Positions 1 through 11,973 of a stretch of DNA of 64,000 nucleotides are shown in pieces (within the stretch, counting starts at the first letter, position 1; each line of letters starts with the position of its first letter). This stretch comes from Phragmites australis (taxonomy: Eukaryota; Streptophyta; Magnoliopsida; Poales; Poaceae), in assembly GCF_958298935.1 (NCBI RefSeq), contig NC_084927.1:24936001-25000000 (forward strand). The letters run 5' to 3'. The position numbers and the translations under genes were made by a program. The notes beneath the pieces are model-generated. The model made no database searches, was not told the origin of the DNA, and saw only the letters and a list, made by a program, of their open reading frames with translations.

Positions 1-2512
1 CCTTTTTCGTCGGGTTTGCGCGTCGGGACGAAGAAGTCTATGGGACAGGCCTTTCAAGGGTCAACACTCAACAGGAAGCAGGCGGCTGGCCCACACATTG
101 TGTAGACTCGGTTCATAAACCGATCCATGCCGATGGAGACAGAACCCAAATCTCGAGGCGCCAACGACGGTTGTGAGAGCCCTAGCCCTGTGAACCGCGT
201 CTGTGCAGATGAGGCGGCTCGGAGACCACAGGGGAGAAGAAATGGTCATACCCGCACGCGACGGGCCCGAGAGAGGAGCTTCTGCGTGGGTGACTGAACA
301 GTGGGCCCAAAACTGTGGGTCCCGAATGTCGTATGACTGTGTAACGTGGGGATGAGTGGGTGTAGCCTTGTGCGGGAATAGAAGACTTCGGGGGCGGGGG
401 GAGCAAAGCGGGCGCGCCGGTTTGACTCGTGTGTCTACGGGGCGAAACGGGTGCTGGTCTCACGGGAACCGGTCTATGGATTGGTGATAAGGGTGCGACG
501 GGGACAGGCTGAGGCAGCTGGGAGCCTTGGTGATGGACGGTGGTGATGGCTTCGGTTCTTGTGGACCGGGTTTTGATGAAAGAGGCGACGACTGGTGAGT
601 TGGACTGAGGCGCTCCCCGATTAATTGTTTGGGTAGCACTGTGGTAGGGTGCTGCGAGGGCATGCAGCCCCGTTTGGTTTGGCAATACGGATGACAATGG
701 GACCCGTTAGGCGTTAGCAGATAATAACTACTCTATTAGGGTGGTGTGGGTTTGGTATCCTTTCTTCTTCCATGGATCGTTAATGGATGCTTTATTCACC
801 CATCGAGTAGAAGTTACCAGCCTGTGCATGGGTCCCACGAAACATGACAGGTGGGATCATCGTAGTGTAGCAAATAAAAAAGAGGGGGGAGAATCAACAG
901 AAACCCTAAGCCCAATGTAATTCCGTCTCCACTCAGCTCCCACCCTCGCTGCACCTTATGCTGCCAAGTGCCAAACCACCACCACACCCACACGTTCTCA
1001 TGCCTTAGCTGTGGATTCAAAGAAAATACTCTAGGCTGGTCTATGATGCGTCACACCTACAGATTTAGATGTGGACGTCATGTCATCACCAACGACACCC
1101 AATTCGTATGACACATGGTGACACGTCACTCTGTTCTTTTTATCGACGCAAGTACGTGACTGTCTAGACTAACCATGGAGACCATGTGAAAGACCACTGT
1201 TGCCATCTATACCTAGTCACCGCCTCCAAAAACAGGTGTGGGTTACTAATTGGGTACCCATTACCCATGTGGGTGTGGTTATATGAAAATATAAGACCCA
1301 AGGTGGGTGATGGGTCAGGCAACGAGGCATTTTACTCCTTGTGGGGTTAAGTTTCCGTATCCCTACCATGTCTTGTATCCATTGTCCCTAGTTTGGTTAC
1401 AACGTATCCATACGTCACTGAATGCATACAACCCCATTTGGTTTGGCCCTTTTTAGAGTTTTGGAGGAAAAATACAATAATTACTCATCTCTAGTCATAA
1501 AAGAGTGTTGATTCCGTTTGCATGCAGACATCATATTTAAATTTTGATTACCAATATCTTTTAATACCTCTTATACCAAATATAAGTTTATTTAGACTGA
1601 CCCTATTACCCATCAAGTATTGCTAGAATTAAGGTGGACTCTTACTGTATTGACTATAATGCATTGAAGAAGGGGTAGATAGACACGTAAGAAATGGGAA
1701 AAAAAGGTGCATTAGAGTAGTGATTGACTTATATTCAATATATTTGGGAGAATGTATGTAAGGATCTGAGCGAGTAAATGTTTCAATTGGACTTTTAAAA
1801 GTGATGTAATTAAATTTGTCTTGAGAAATAGTTTCATAATATTATAATTTTGCTATATTTTGAATGGAAATCTTTTATTTTGAGCATTGCTCGTGTCTCG
1901 CTTGGTACGGAGGATTAACCTAACAGTTCTTCTAGAAAACTTTGGTTTGTTGTATTTTTGGATAATTCGATGAAACAAAACATGTACTCTAAGCCAAAGG
2001 AAAGTTTCACATGGTTAAAATCAGAAAGAAGCCAGCTGCGGTGATTGAACAGAAATAGGGAAAATGGACCTTTTTCCAGAAAAAAAAAAGAAACATGAGG
2101 GGAAAAAGGGGGGCCCAAATCAACAAGGATGGCAACCAAAAAGCAAGGAAAATCTTAAGAATGCTTCTCCAGCTAACAAACTTTACATAGGCCGAAAAGA
2201 GGTCGGGAAAGGGGTCGGTGGGAGAAAAACGAGCCCAGTATGAACTAGCCCAAGCCCAAGGGCACAACAGACCATTCGCAGGCTACATGGGCTGTCACAC
2301 TGCTGAATCAATAATACACACTTGCATGCCTACAGAATGACAACTCTTCCTCAATTCGATTCGATTGTTTCATAGGTTTGAGCTCATCATCCCTGAGGCC
2401 CAACGCAGGAGGGTAGAATTGATTATATATCTTAAAATCGATCAAACTTTAATGATATATCTGAAGTTGATCGTCATTTAATTATATATCTTACAGATTA
2501 GTCGGTATGAGA
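1..2512. other. Intergenic region, no gene recognised
   Basis: Open frames here are short or lie over GC-rich composition (for example on the minus strand at 182-697), and none resembles a known protein. A sentence-like motif around 668 (CCCCGTTTGGTTTGG) recurs in direct orientation near 1429, which may mark transposon debris, but no element could be bounded. From 1440 to 2400 the sequence turns AT-rich without recognisable content. Confidence 0.5.
2419..2507. repeat. Three degenerate ~30-bp tandem units
   Basis: Three consecutive units share a core close to TTAATTATATATCTTA followed by a GATCA-like segment, with a period of about 29-30 bp. They abut the GC-rich block that starts just downstream. 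No function is evident. Confidence 0.5.
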
Positions 2513-3085
2513 ATGTGGTCCAGAGCAGGGGGGCAAACACGATTGGGGCACGTCAGCTGGCTGCAGATGAGGACCACGTCTCCATCGGCGCGCGCGCGAA
2601 TGGCGACCGCCGAGTGCCGACGCCGACCCCATCAAAGGCAGCCAGGCCCGGAGCCGTAGGGGCAACGCAGGAAACGGGGCGGGGCGCTCGCCAGGCGCTA
2701 AGCATTGCGCGTGGACCACGGACACCGAGCCGCGTCTCTCTCCCCGTCACGGAGTGGAAATCGCGCGCGGCCGAGGCGGTCGCACTCGCACTCGCCGCGA
2801 GCGACTTTATGCGTCCACCCACGCGAAAGCCCAACGCGGGCGGCGACAGAGACCGCCGGAATGGAATGGCATCCGCGGCCGCACGCCCCCCCTCCCCCAC
2901 CCATGGAATGGCTCAAACGCACCGCACCGTATGCGCGGGCGCGGGATGCCTCTCGGCCGGCTCCCGACCTCTTTTTTCTCCGCCGCACCGTGCGTGGTCC
3001 GGACCTCATGGGCCACGGCTGATGGCTCTCGGCTCCTGCGCCGTCCGCCAGCTCGTATCGCACACGCATCGACCCATGCCAAACA
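2513..3085. other. GC-rich, CpG-rich block of unknown nature
   Basis: Base composition changes abruptly from AT-rich flanks to a strongly CpG-rich block of about 570 bp with runs such as GCGCGCGCG. Because stop codons are rare at this composition, overlapping open frames appear on both strands (for example 2515-3114 plus and 2553-2900 minus), so an open frame alone is not evidence of coding. None of the translations resembles a known domain. It could be the promoter or first exon of an unrecognised transcript, or a GC-rich transposon segment. Confidence 0.4.
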
Positions 3086-4583
3086 GTGTTTTGCTCCAAA
3101 TTAATTTGTCCTAGACTTTCTGCTCCAGTATTACTCGCTTCTCCAAGCGATATCGTGTAGTCTACAGGAAAGCAATCCATTTGTGTGTAGAACTGAACCG
3201 GATATGATTTTGTTCGAGTGGTGGCTGATCGTGCAACGAATTCGGGGGGATTGGCAGGGGCCCCGCTCGACCCGTCCTCTCCCTGTTTCGGAGCAGGGTC
3301 AGCAACAGTGCTCCCGTGCTTTTCCCAACTTGAGGTGACAGAGCTGTTGCGTCTGACGTGACATGATCATGTGCTAAGGTAGATACGCTCTCTTACACCT
3401 ACACAGGAATATATTCGTCGTTAGGACCTAGGATGTCGCTGCAAAAAAGCAGCAGCCATGCGTCCTGCCGGCTGCTTCCGTGTGTCAAAGTTTCTAACCT
3501 TTTTTATACAAGTATATGCCTCTAGCCGAAGAACGCCAACGGAGGTTAGAGAGCGGCTGATTTAAAGATTGTTTCATCGTGGAATTCAGAAGAGATCATA
3601 GAGAGGGAGACCAATCTAATAGAGGAGATGGAGCAGCGAAGTAGTGGAGGCTTCGATTATGAAAGGTGGCAGAGGCTTCGATTATGAAAGGCGGAGGACA
3701 GCAGGTGGGTCAGTAGCAGGGCGAGAAAAATAAAGATATTGAGCTAACCTGGCAATGAGTTGTGGCAGGAGCGCTATCAGAGTTAGGTAGAGGGGGGCGG
3801 GAGGCAGAGGAGAGGAGTAAGCATGACGTAAGTCGACACGCGATTGAAGATGGATGTGAGGATGGGTGGTGGAGAAAAAAAATAGGGAATTGATAAATAG
3901 TATCATCCTAATAACTTAAAGTGAAATAAAAAAACTCATGTTATAATCCGTTGTTAGAAGATATGGCTCTTAAGTTGGTACAAGAAAATGTTTGAACCAG
4001 ACGAGCAACTTTTTAATATATAAGTTGTTGTATAATTTACTTTGATCATTAATACATAAATAATTACAAAAATGCTTGTTTTCGTGTGGGGGATGACGCT
4101 CCAGAACGCACGCCGTTGGTGGTGACTTTTTTAAAATTTATATAATACAAATGGAATGAATATTATAGGATCGAGGGAGGAAGAGGGACATTAAAAAAAG
4201 GCCAGGACCAGGAGGATAAACGGACAAGGAGAAAAGTTAGATAAAATCCAACCAACCAATCCCGATATCCACAGCCTCTTTCTCCATTGGACCAGAACTG
4301 TCCCAACCAAAACCAGAAACACCTACTGCAAGAACACCAACACCAAACAAAAATATAATAAAATTGAAGCACCAGAAAATACAACAAAAGGATAAAAATA
4401 TTACCACACCACCAGGAGCGCCGTGCGCGCAGTCCTCCATTGTTCTTGGGAATCTCGAGAGGAAGAAAGCAGTGGGTCGTCTCTGAACTCCCGGCCAGTT
4501 CTTGGCTTCATGGTTTCTTGACGTCCTCGTGGTCCAGGAACTCGGGGGGTTTCTTAGACCGGTAGTTCTTGGATTGGCCAGCC
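3086..4583. other. Upstream flank of CRY1
   Basis: No coding sequence was recognised. It contains a 24-25 bp direct tandem pair (3647-3671 and 3672-3695, core GAGGCTTCGATTATGAAAGG) and AT-rich stretches. The last 150 bases, from about 4430, are more GC-rich and probably hold the CRY1 5' untranslated region. I could not place a convincing TATA box. Confidence 0.4.
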
Positions 4584-7500
4584 ATGTCGGTCTCGTCCTC
4601 GTCCATGTTCGGTGGGGACGCCGGGATGAGGAGCGTGGTGTGGTTCCGGAGGGACCTCAGGGTGGAGGATAACCCGGCGCTGGCTGCGGCAGCGCGCGCC
4701 GGCGGGGAGGTGGTTCCAGCGTACGTGTGGTCGCCGGAGGAGGAAGGGCCGTACTTCCCAGGGCGCGTGTCCCGGTGGTGGATCAGCCAGAGCCTGAAGC
4801 ACCTGGACGCCTCACTCCGCCGGCTCGGAGCAGGCAAGCTCGTCACCCGGAGGTCGGCCGACGCCGGCGTCGCGCTGCTTCAGCTCGTCCGCGACACCGG
4901 CGCCACGCACCTCTACTTCAACCATCTCTACGGTTTGATTCTTATCGGTGGCTTATGTTTGTGTTAGTCAGTTTTTTCACCAAAAAAGAGCCTTTTTTTA
5001 GATTGTTATTGCTGGTATCCAGGATTTTTCCTTCTTGGTAAGTTCATGCTTCAAACTAATCCAGAAACAAAGCAAGTTAACTTTAGTATTCATCTGATTT
5101 GCTCCAAGTTGAACCAGATCTATCACTTTACCTAAAGTATATCATTCAGGTAGTAGTCTACTTGATATAGTAATATTAGTGTATCTTAGCCTTAGCATAC
5201 CCCACCCCCCCCCCCCCAATCCACATGTCAACTGCTTCCCCATTTAGCAACTCTGAACCCTGGTCTTGAGTCTTGACAAACCTCCACATGTCAAGTGAAG
5301 CCATTCACTGTATAGTAACATGAACTTTCTCTACCAAGTAATATCCAGCAGTTTTTCATCTCCCTCCTTAATTCCCAAAAGTTCGTTGCTTCCCCAACTA
5401 ACCAGTCCAATGAGGTAATAGCCGTATGTCCAATTCCAGATTGAGCAATAAATATTTAGGTACTTGCACTTTGCATAGTACTCCAGTTTCTACTCCATTA
5501 ATTGCTTGTCCTGGAGCTAAGGGCTCACGCTTTAAGCCTCCAAGATCACCTCATCTAACTCAACAATCACTGTGCCATGGCCATCGTTTCAGACCCGATC
5601 TCACTGGTCAGGGACCACCGTCTGAAGGAGATGCTAACGGTGGAGGGCATCATCGTGCAATCTTTCAATGCGGACCTGCTGTATGAGCCGTGGGAAGTCG
5701 TTGACGAGGAAGACAAACCATTCACCATGTTCGCGCCGTTCTGGAACAGGTGCCTCAGCATGCCGTATGATCCCCCCGCTCCACTTCTGCCCCCAAAGAT
5801 GATCAATTCAGGTGCTTGAAGAACTATGAATTCGAATGTTTTTGCTTGTACAGAATAATTTACCAATATGTTGTTCTTGACTTGCTATGCATCAAGCACT
5901 GACAATTTTGCAACTCGAAGTCTACACATTGAAAAGAAGATTACGCACAATTAAATGCCCTAATATCTGTGTTTGCTTGTTCTGAACAGTGTGTCAAGAA
6001 CCAGCAATTTACTGGTTACTAATAGTCATTAGTGCGATTTGGCTAATCATTTAAACCATATTTTAATTCTCGCAAGCATTATGTGACAAGTTGATGACGG
6101 AATGAGTTCTTTAGTTGGTTGACTGATAAATTTTCAACAGGTGACTTATCAATGTGCCCGTCAGATGACCTGATCTTTGAGGATGAGTCGGAAAGGGGAA
6201 GCAATGCTCTTCTGGCACGAGCATGGTCACCGGGGTGGCAGAATGCAGACAAGGCGCTAACAGCCTTCCTGAACGGTCCTTTGGCTGACTATTCGGTGAA
6301 CCGCAAGAAGGCAGATAGTGCAAGCACATCCTTACTTTCACCTCACCTGCATTTCGGTGAGCTTAGTGTGCGCAAGGTCTTCCACCTAGTTCGTATGAAG
6401 CAGCTTGTGTGGAGCAACGAGGGCAACCATGCTGCCGAGGAGAGCTGCACCCTGTTCCTCCGTTCCATTGGCCTGCGGGAATACTCACGGTATCTGACCT
6501 TCAACCATCCGTGCAGCCATGAGAGGCCTCTCCTGGCGCACCTCAGGTTCTTCCCATGGGTGATCGATGAGTGCTACTTCAAGACTTGGCGCCAGGGAAG
6601 GACTGGGTACCCTCTTGTTGATGCTGGCATGAGGGAGCTGTGGGCGACAGGGTGGTTGCATGACAGGATACGGGTGGTGGTGTCAAGCTTTTTTGTCAAG
6701 GTCCTTCAACTACCGTGGCTCTGGGGTATGAAGTACTTTTGGGACACTTTACTAGATGCTGATCTTGAGAGCGATGCACTGGGCTGGCAGTACATCACCG
6801 GCTCTCTTCCTGATGGCCGAGAGCTCGACCGCATTGACAACCCTCAGGTGCGTGCAACTGTTAAATTCTGAATAAAATGAGGCAATTCAGTGATGACCAG
6901 TACTGAATACTGATGCATTGTCATGTCAATCCAATTCTTCAATGCCAGTTTGAAGGCTACAAGTTCGACCCGCATGGGGAGTACGTCCGACGGTGGATTC
7001 CTGAGCTTGCAAGGCTGCCGACAGAATGGATACACCACCCATGGGATGCACCTGTTTCCGTGCTGCAAGCTGCAGGAATCGAGTTGGGCTCCAACTACCC
7101 TCTCCCCATAGTTGAGCTAGACGCAGCCAAAGCCAGGCTTCAAGAAGCCCTGTCAGAAATGTGGCAGCTGGAGGCAGAATCAAGGGCCACAATGAACAAT
7201 GGAATGGAGGAAGGCCTCGGCGACTCCTCAGAGGTCCCACCGATTGAGTTTCCACAAGAACTACAGATGGAAGTCGATCGGCAGCCAGGCCAGGCAACGG
7301 CCAATGTGCTGATGACTGCTCGGAGACGCGAGGATCAGATGGTACCTACCATGACGGCTTCACTGAACAGATCTGAAACAGAGATGTCTGCCAATCTGGG
7401 GAACAGCGAGGACAATAGGGCAGAGGTTCCGTCCCGTGCACATTTCGAACCTCGAGTTGAGATGGAAGAAACGATCCAGAATACTGAAGGTAATGCAGCT

Positions 7501-7767
7501 AGAATCAATGGCGTTCACCGGCACAATATCTTTCAGCAATCTCAGCACCGTAGGCGAGACTTTCTTGCGCCATCTGCATCAGAGGCTTCGAGTAGCTGGA
7601 CCGGGAGAGAAGGCGGTGTGGTCCCAGTTTGGTCGCCTCCTGCAGCATCAGGCCATTCAGAAACTTTTCCTGCTGATGAAGCTGACATTTCTAGTAGGAG
7701 TTATTTGGATAGGCATCCACAGTCACACCGATTGATGAACTGGAGTCAGCTACCACAGTCATTGTGA
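4584..7767 (+). CDS. CRY1: Cryptochrome 1 blue-light photoreceptor, complete, four exons
   Basis: Flavoprotein blue/UV-A receptor controlling photomorphogenesis, acting in nucleus and cytosol. Exons read 4584-4932, 5593-5811, 6141-6847 and 6949-7767, all with GT-AG borders and matching phases, giving 697 residues (rice CRY1 proteins are about 700). The photolyase-homology region covers roughly residues 10-490; it starts with VVWFRRDLRVEDNPAL and includes LREYSRYLTFNHP and DADLESDALGWQYI. Positions equivalent to the Arabidopsis tryptophan triad and flavin aspartate are present (W329, W382, W405, D401). The C-terminal extension keeps the DAS elements: DQMVP at 554-558, an acidic stretch near 568-585 and SASEASSSW at 634-642. 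The ATG at 4584 is chosen because it aligns with the MSAS start of rice CRY1; there is no in-frame ATG just upstream. It looks intact and functional. The grass paralogue (1a or 1b) is not resolved. Confidence 0.95.
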
Positions 7768-9305
7768 GTTTGGATGCACGGTAACCCATTTTTCTCAGTA
7801 AGTTGCATTGTTGTTGCACTTACATTGCAGTTTTGCAATTCTTCATGATAGTATGCAATATCAGTGTATTACTTAACGTTAACAAAGTGTCTAAAAGGGG
7901 TGCTGTGTGTATCATGCAGCATAAGGCTACAATAATGTAAATAAACCCAGTTACATGATCAACGCGAATCTCATATTTAGTGTAAAGAAAAAAAAAGCAC
8001 TCTAAATTAGAAAAGCTAACTACTGCATTGGTGCTAGTATATGATTATATAAAATTTGAAGACCTAAAGCAGTTGAGATACGGTCTAATATTTGATGAAT
8101 TGTGAACTGCAGGACAACAGGCTGGGAAATGGAAAATTGCGTGCAGCCAAACCTAATTGGTTAGGGTTTTCTCAAGATGGAATTCATATGTAAATTGTCC
8201 ACTCAGTTGCTCATCTATAGTCTGATGGGTATGCGAATCAGACAGGTTTTTCCTGAATGCAATAACAGTTGTGTAAATTCTAATCCTCTAGAACTTATGT
8301 GATATTGGGTGGTTGGCAAAAAAAATCATTATTATTGATCAGACATTGAAGGTTTTCCTTGTCTTGTGCTTATATTTTTTGTAGAGGAGTGTTGATGTCT
8401 ATAGCTGTACATTCCCCTTGTGTTTCTCTGTTGACCATTGGCAATCTTTATGCACTCTTATCAGTCTCATGCTTGCATTACTGTGTTGGGCTGAGGAATC
8501 ACGGTTGTGTTGCCGAAATTGTGGAGTGAACTGCTTGCGTTGGGGATTGGGTGGCATTGTTCGTTCACATCACATGATCATTACGTTAAGAACTCTCTCA
8601 AGAAACACTGCATCATGCGGCATGAATACAGTAAAGAGATCTCGATGTATTGTTGGCTTTGGAGTTAGGACCACTGTCAGACTAGAACTTCCCGACGGCA
8701 CACCATGTTACTGCATCCAAATAGAGGATTGAACGGAGCCGACTCGTAGGCCCCATAGACGCAGAGGACAGCCACAACTTTTCGTAAAAATGATGGCCTG
8801 CTTTGCATTTCTACTCGACTTGACAAGGCTTACAGGAAACCTGAGGTAACCTGCAAACTGACCATCAAGTAACTAGTTCACTTTCTGAAATTTTGGTTTG
8901 GATCTTGGTGTTTGTTAGGGCATCACATGATGACACCATGATTACTTGAACACATCAGCTTGATTGTGGCTTTGATGAAAAGGCGCAAGAAACAAAAGTA
9001 CGATGCTGATTGACTTCGTGCTAACAGTATGATGATAAAGTATAGGAGGTGGCCTCACCTGAGCCTGGGGTGCCCATCGACGCAACGGAGAGGCCAAACG
9101 TCACAGGCGCAGCAGTCGCGGCCATCAGAGCGATGTTTCTATGGAGCGGAATATTGTCCGAGAGGTCAGAGCTGCCGCAAAGATTTCAGCCGGCGATTAA
9201 CAGTGTCAATGATACAGCTTGTTTTGTTGATTGCTCTTGGCAGCATGAGGATCGATCCACGTAGTAATCATACCGATGCAAACGAACAAGGGGTGATCCT
9301 ATAAC
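7768..9305 (+). other. CRY1 3' untranslated region and downstream flank
   Basis: The stop codon at 7765-7767 is followed by AT-rich sequence with AATGTAAATAAA-type polyadenylation-like motifs near 7932. A possible untranslated-region intron runs from a GGTAAC donor near 7781 to a CTGCAG acceptor near 8111; the sequence after it looks transcribed but not coding. Open frames at 8418-8732 and 9029-9304 match no known domain. Confidence 0.35.
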
Positions 9306-9310
9306 AGATA

Positions 9311-10369
9311 TGTCGATGACCAGATTTAGTATTTATAATGGTTATTACAATAATGACTAGTTTAATGGGCGACCAGTGATCAATACATACATTGATTTAA
9401 ACATGGCTAAATGGGCTATTCGGACCGGCCCGGCCCATCTCGACTCGGGCCGTGCCGTGCCTACAGTGTCGTGCCTCGGACCGGCCTAGTAGACACGGCC
9501 TATTTGGACATCTTTACACTGATTAATAGTGCTCCGACCACTGTAAACAGTGTTTCAACCGTGATGAACAGTGACCGAACTACGATGAACATTATTCCGA
9601 CCACAGTGAATAGTACTCGGTTAGATGGACATTAACTCCGACCAGTAAACAATACTTTATGACTACGACCAGTGACTATGATCAGTGGTCACGACCAATG
9701 AGGCGATCAGTGACCACGATTTGTTTCAACAGTTGGTCTTCGAACAGGTGGAAAAGTTAGTCGGATTCAAGTACATGGATACATCAAGCATGTAGTTGAA
9801 TCCAAGAAGGTCGAGCTACAATAAAAAAAAAATACTCGGATAGATATATGAGAGTTTACATGATCGATTAGGAAATATATGTTAGTTATAGAAAGTTTAG
9901 AGATTAAAAGGTATAGTCAAATCATATTTGTAAGTCTTATTCGGTTTGAATTAGAAGTCATGATCTCTTACGGCTAAGACCTGTCACCTTTTAAATATGA
10001 AAACATCATAGCCGATTGAAATAATCAACCAATCGATCAAACGCAATCTACCTTTCGTTTTTCTCTTTTGCCTAGCTCATGTAGTCCCATCCCTCCTTCC
10101 TCTGTTGCCACTCGTTCTTGATCTCGACGATGAAGGACAAGCCGCCGGCTAATAGTGCCCTGATAAAGATCCATCGCCGCAGTGCCAGACTGGGCTTTCT
10201 AGGTGCTGCTTGTTGAGTTATTTATTCTTTACCGATTTGCTCGTAAATCGATCGCTCGTTGCCACGAAATCGCAATAGTCACTGTTGTTGTACGTCCTAT
10301 GCGTGCCACTGTGGGTTGCACACGAGGTGCTCGAGTGTTGGCGCGAGGATTCATATTTTTGTGCTAACA
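9311..10369 (+). repeat. 5' LTR with internal ~21-bp minirepeats
   Basis: Starts TGTCGATGACCAG and ends GTGCTAACA. It aligns with the 3' LTR over its whole length apart from a roughly 120-bp MITE insertion. Positions about 9526-9660 contain degenerate units of about 21 bp of the form CCGACCACNNTGAACAGT, also present in the other LTR (about 14230-14350). Confidence 0.88.
9397..9515. mobile_element. Small hAT-like MITE inside the 5' LTR
   Basis: Absent from the 3' LTR. It is flanked by an 8-bp near-duplication, ACATTGAT (9389-9396) and ACACTGAT (9516-9523). Its ends form an imperfect inverted repeat: TTAAACATGGCTAAATGGGC at the left against the reverse complement of GGCCTATTTGGACATCTTT at the right. 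The 8-bp duplication suggests the hAT superfamily. Confidence 0.6.
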
Positions 10370-10374
10370 CATTT

Positions 10375-10393
10375 TGGCGACTCTGATGAGGAA
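10375..10393 (+). promoter_or_regulatory. Probable tRNA primer-binding site
   Basis: TGGCGACTCTGATGAGGAA begins five bases after the end of the 5' LTR, where a minus-strand primer site is expected. The TGGCGA start is typical of plant gypsy elements, where it pairs with the CCA end of a tRNA. The tRNA was not determined. Confidence 0.6.
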
Positions 10394-11973
10394 TCGATTT
10401 CTTCAGCCATGACGCAATATGGACTCGAGACTAACTCCTACAACTTCATTACGCCATCCATCTACATCAAACCCGAGGTACAATTTGCAACTATGTTAAA
10501 TAGATCTGTTAATGTTGTTATGACTGTGTTCTCTAGTCATGTAAGTATTGTGCAAAGACTATATGGTAGTAATAGTGTGTAATATTCCATGTTAAATAAT
10601 GCAAGTACTCTAAATTTTAATGTTAGTAGTATGCAGCAAGAATTTGTACTCCTAATTCATTGGCAGTATTTGCATTACTTAGTGTATTACAAACTAGCAT
10701 GCCGATGAACAATCATTACAGCCGAATGGATATGATAGGTTCGGCCAATCATTATGAGTCATCACATGCTAATAATTTTAGTAGTGCATAACAAGAAATT
10801 GGACCTCTTGATTCATCGACAAGGATTTCATCGTTTATGCTTACATAACAAGGTATGCCGATTAATAAGATGTATGGCCGCAGTAATATTGATCATTCGG
10901 CCAATTATATTGAATCATAATATGCTACATCATATGTCACTAGAACGGAGAATACATCCTTTACTTTTTCAGCACCATATGCAACACCTAATGCGTATAA
11001 TTCGGCTCCATACACCACTGATGATTATGACCGAATAGATGAGAATTCAACAAATATGCATGTACCTCCATACAATATTGTAGCACATAGTGTATCTCCC
11101 ACACTACCCCAAAGTTTATGTATTCCTTGCAATTCATTGCCGGAAACTTATTTTAGTGTTCCCCAACAAGATATATCATATGTTTAGCCCACAATGTCAT
11201 ATTCTTATGATACTCTGAAGCTATATATTTTCAGCCCAGAACAACAAATTGATTCCACATCTACTGGCTCACAGCCGAGCAACATATAGGGTCTAAAAGT
11301 ATCGGGGGGCGACCTGGCATGAACAAGGATGAAACATGTAGGATATGTGAACCATTTTTAGGGTTTGAAGGTAGGAAACAATTAATTGATTCAGTGTGGA
11401 ACATTGTGAGTTCCTATAATTCAAATGTGGAGTCAAGGTTGGTTTTAGAAAGAAAAAAAAGCTATCTGTAATTGAAAGAAAAGAACAAAAGCCGGCTACT
11501 GTTGAATTGTCAGCTATGCTTAAGATAAAGGAAGCTATGGTGCTACTATCTATATTTCATGCTAAAATAATTGATGATCAAGATCAAAATAAAGTTGTTT
11601 CATTCATTCCCATAATTGATATAAATAGTGGCAACAGATCTACGCTTAATGAATTATCTGAAGAAGATAATAGTGCGATTGAAGCAAAATTGCAAGTACA
11701 ACGAAAGGAGCTGCTTTCGTGCCATCAGAAGACAAAGTAATGTGTCATTAAGATAAAAGAGTTCCCATTCATTGATACCCTACTAAAAGAGGTACGATTT
11801 GAAACTACGTTATCTGCTCTCAATCTGATTTTATAGTTTCGATAGATGTTAATGAAAAAATTGATAGTATGTTGCAAGAGAAATTTGAAATAGAGGTTGA
11901 GAATGCAATATCTGTATATAAGAGACCGCATTCTGATTATGATAATATGGTCCCATACCCATGAAGTTTTTAA

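Noticed and set aside
1..73. Possible LTR end (GGGTCAACACTCAACA) similar to the end of the solo LTR at 48248
   Set aside because: Only the last 16 or so bases resemble each other and no primer site follows at the expected place.
182..697. Pro/Ser-rich minus-strand open frame at the window start
   Set aside because: Low-complexity composition, no recognisable domain and no gene structure around it.
2515..3114. 199-codon plus-strand open frame in the GC-rich block
   Set aside because: Equally long frames occur on both strands from composition alone and nothing in the translation matches a known family.
5202..5218. Poly-C run in CRY1 intron 1 as a structural signal
   Set aside because: A simple homopolymer in an intron, likely slippage-prone sequence without further support.
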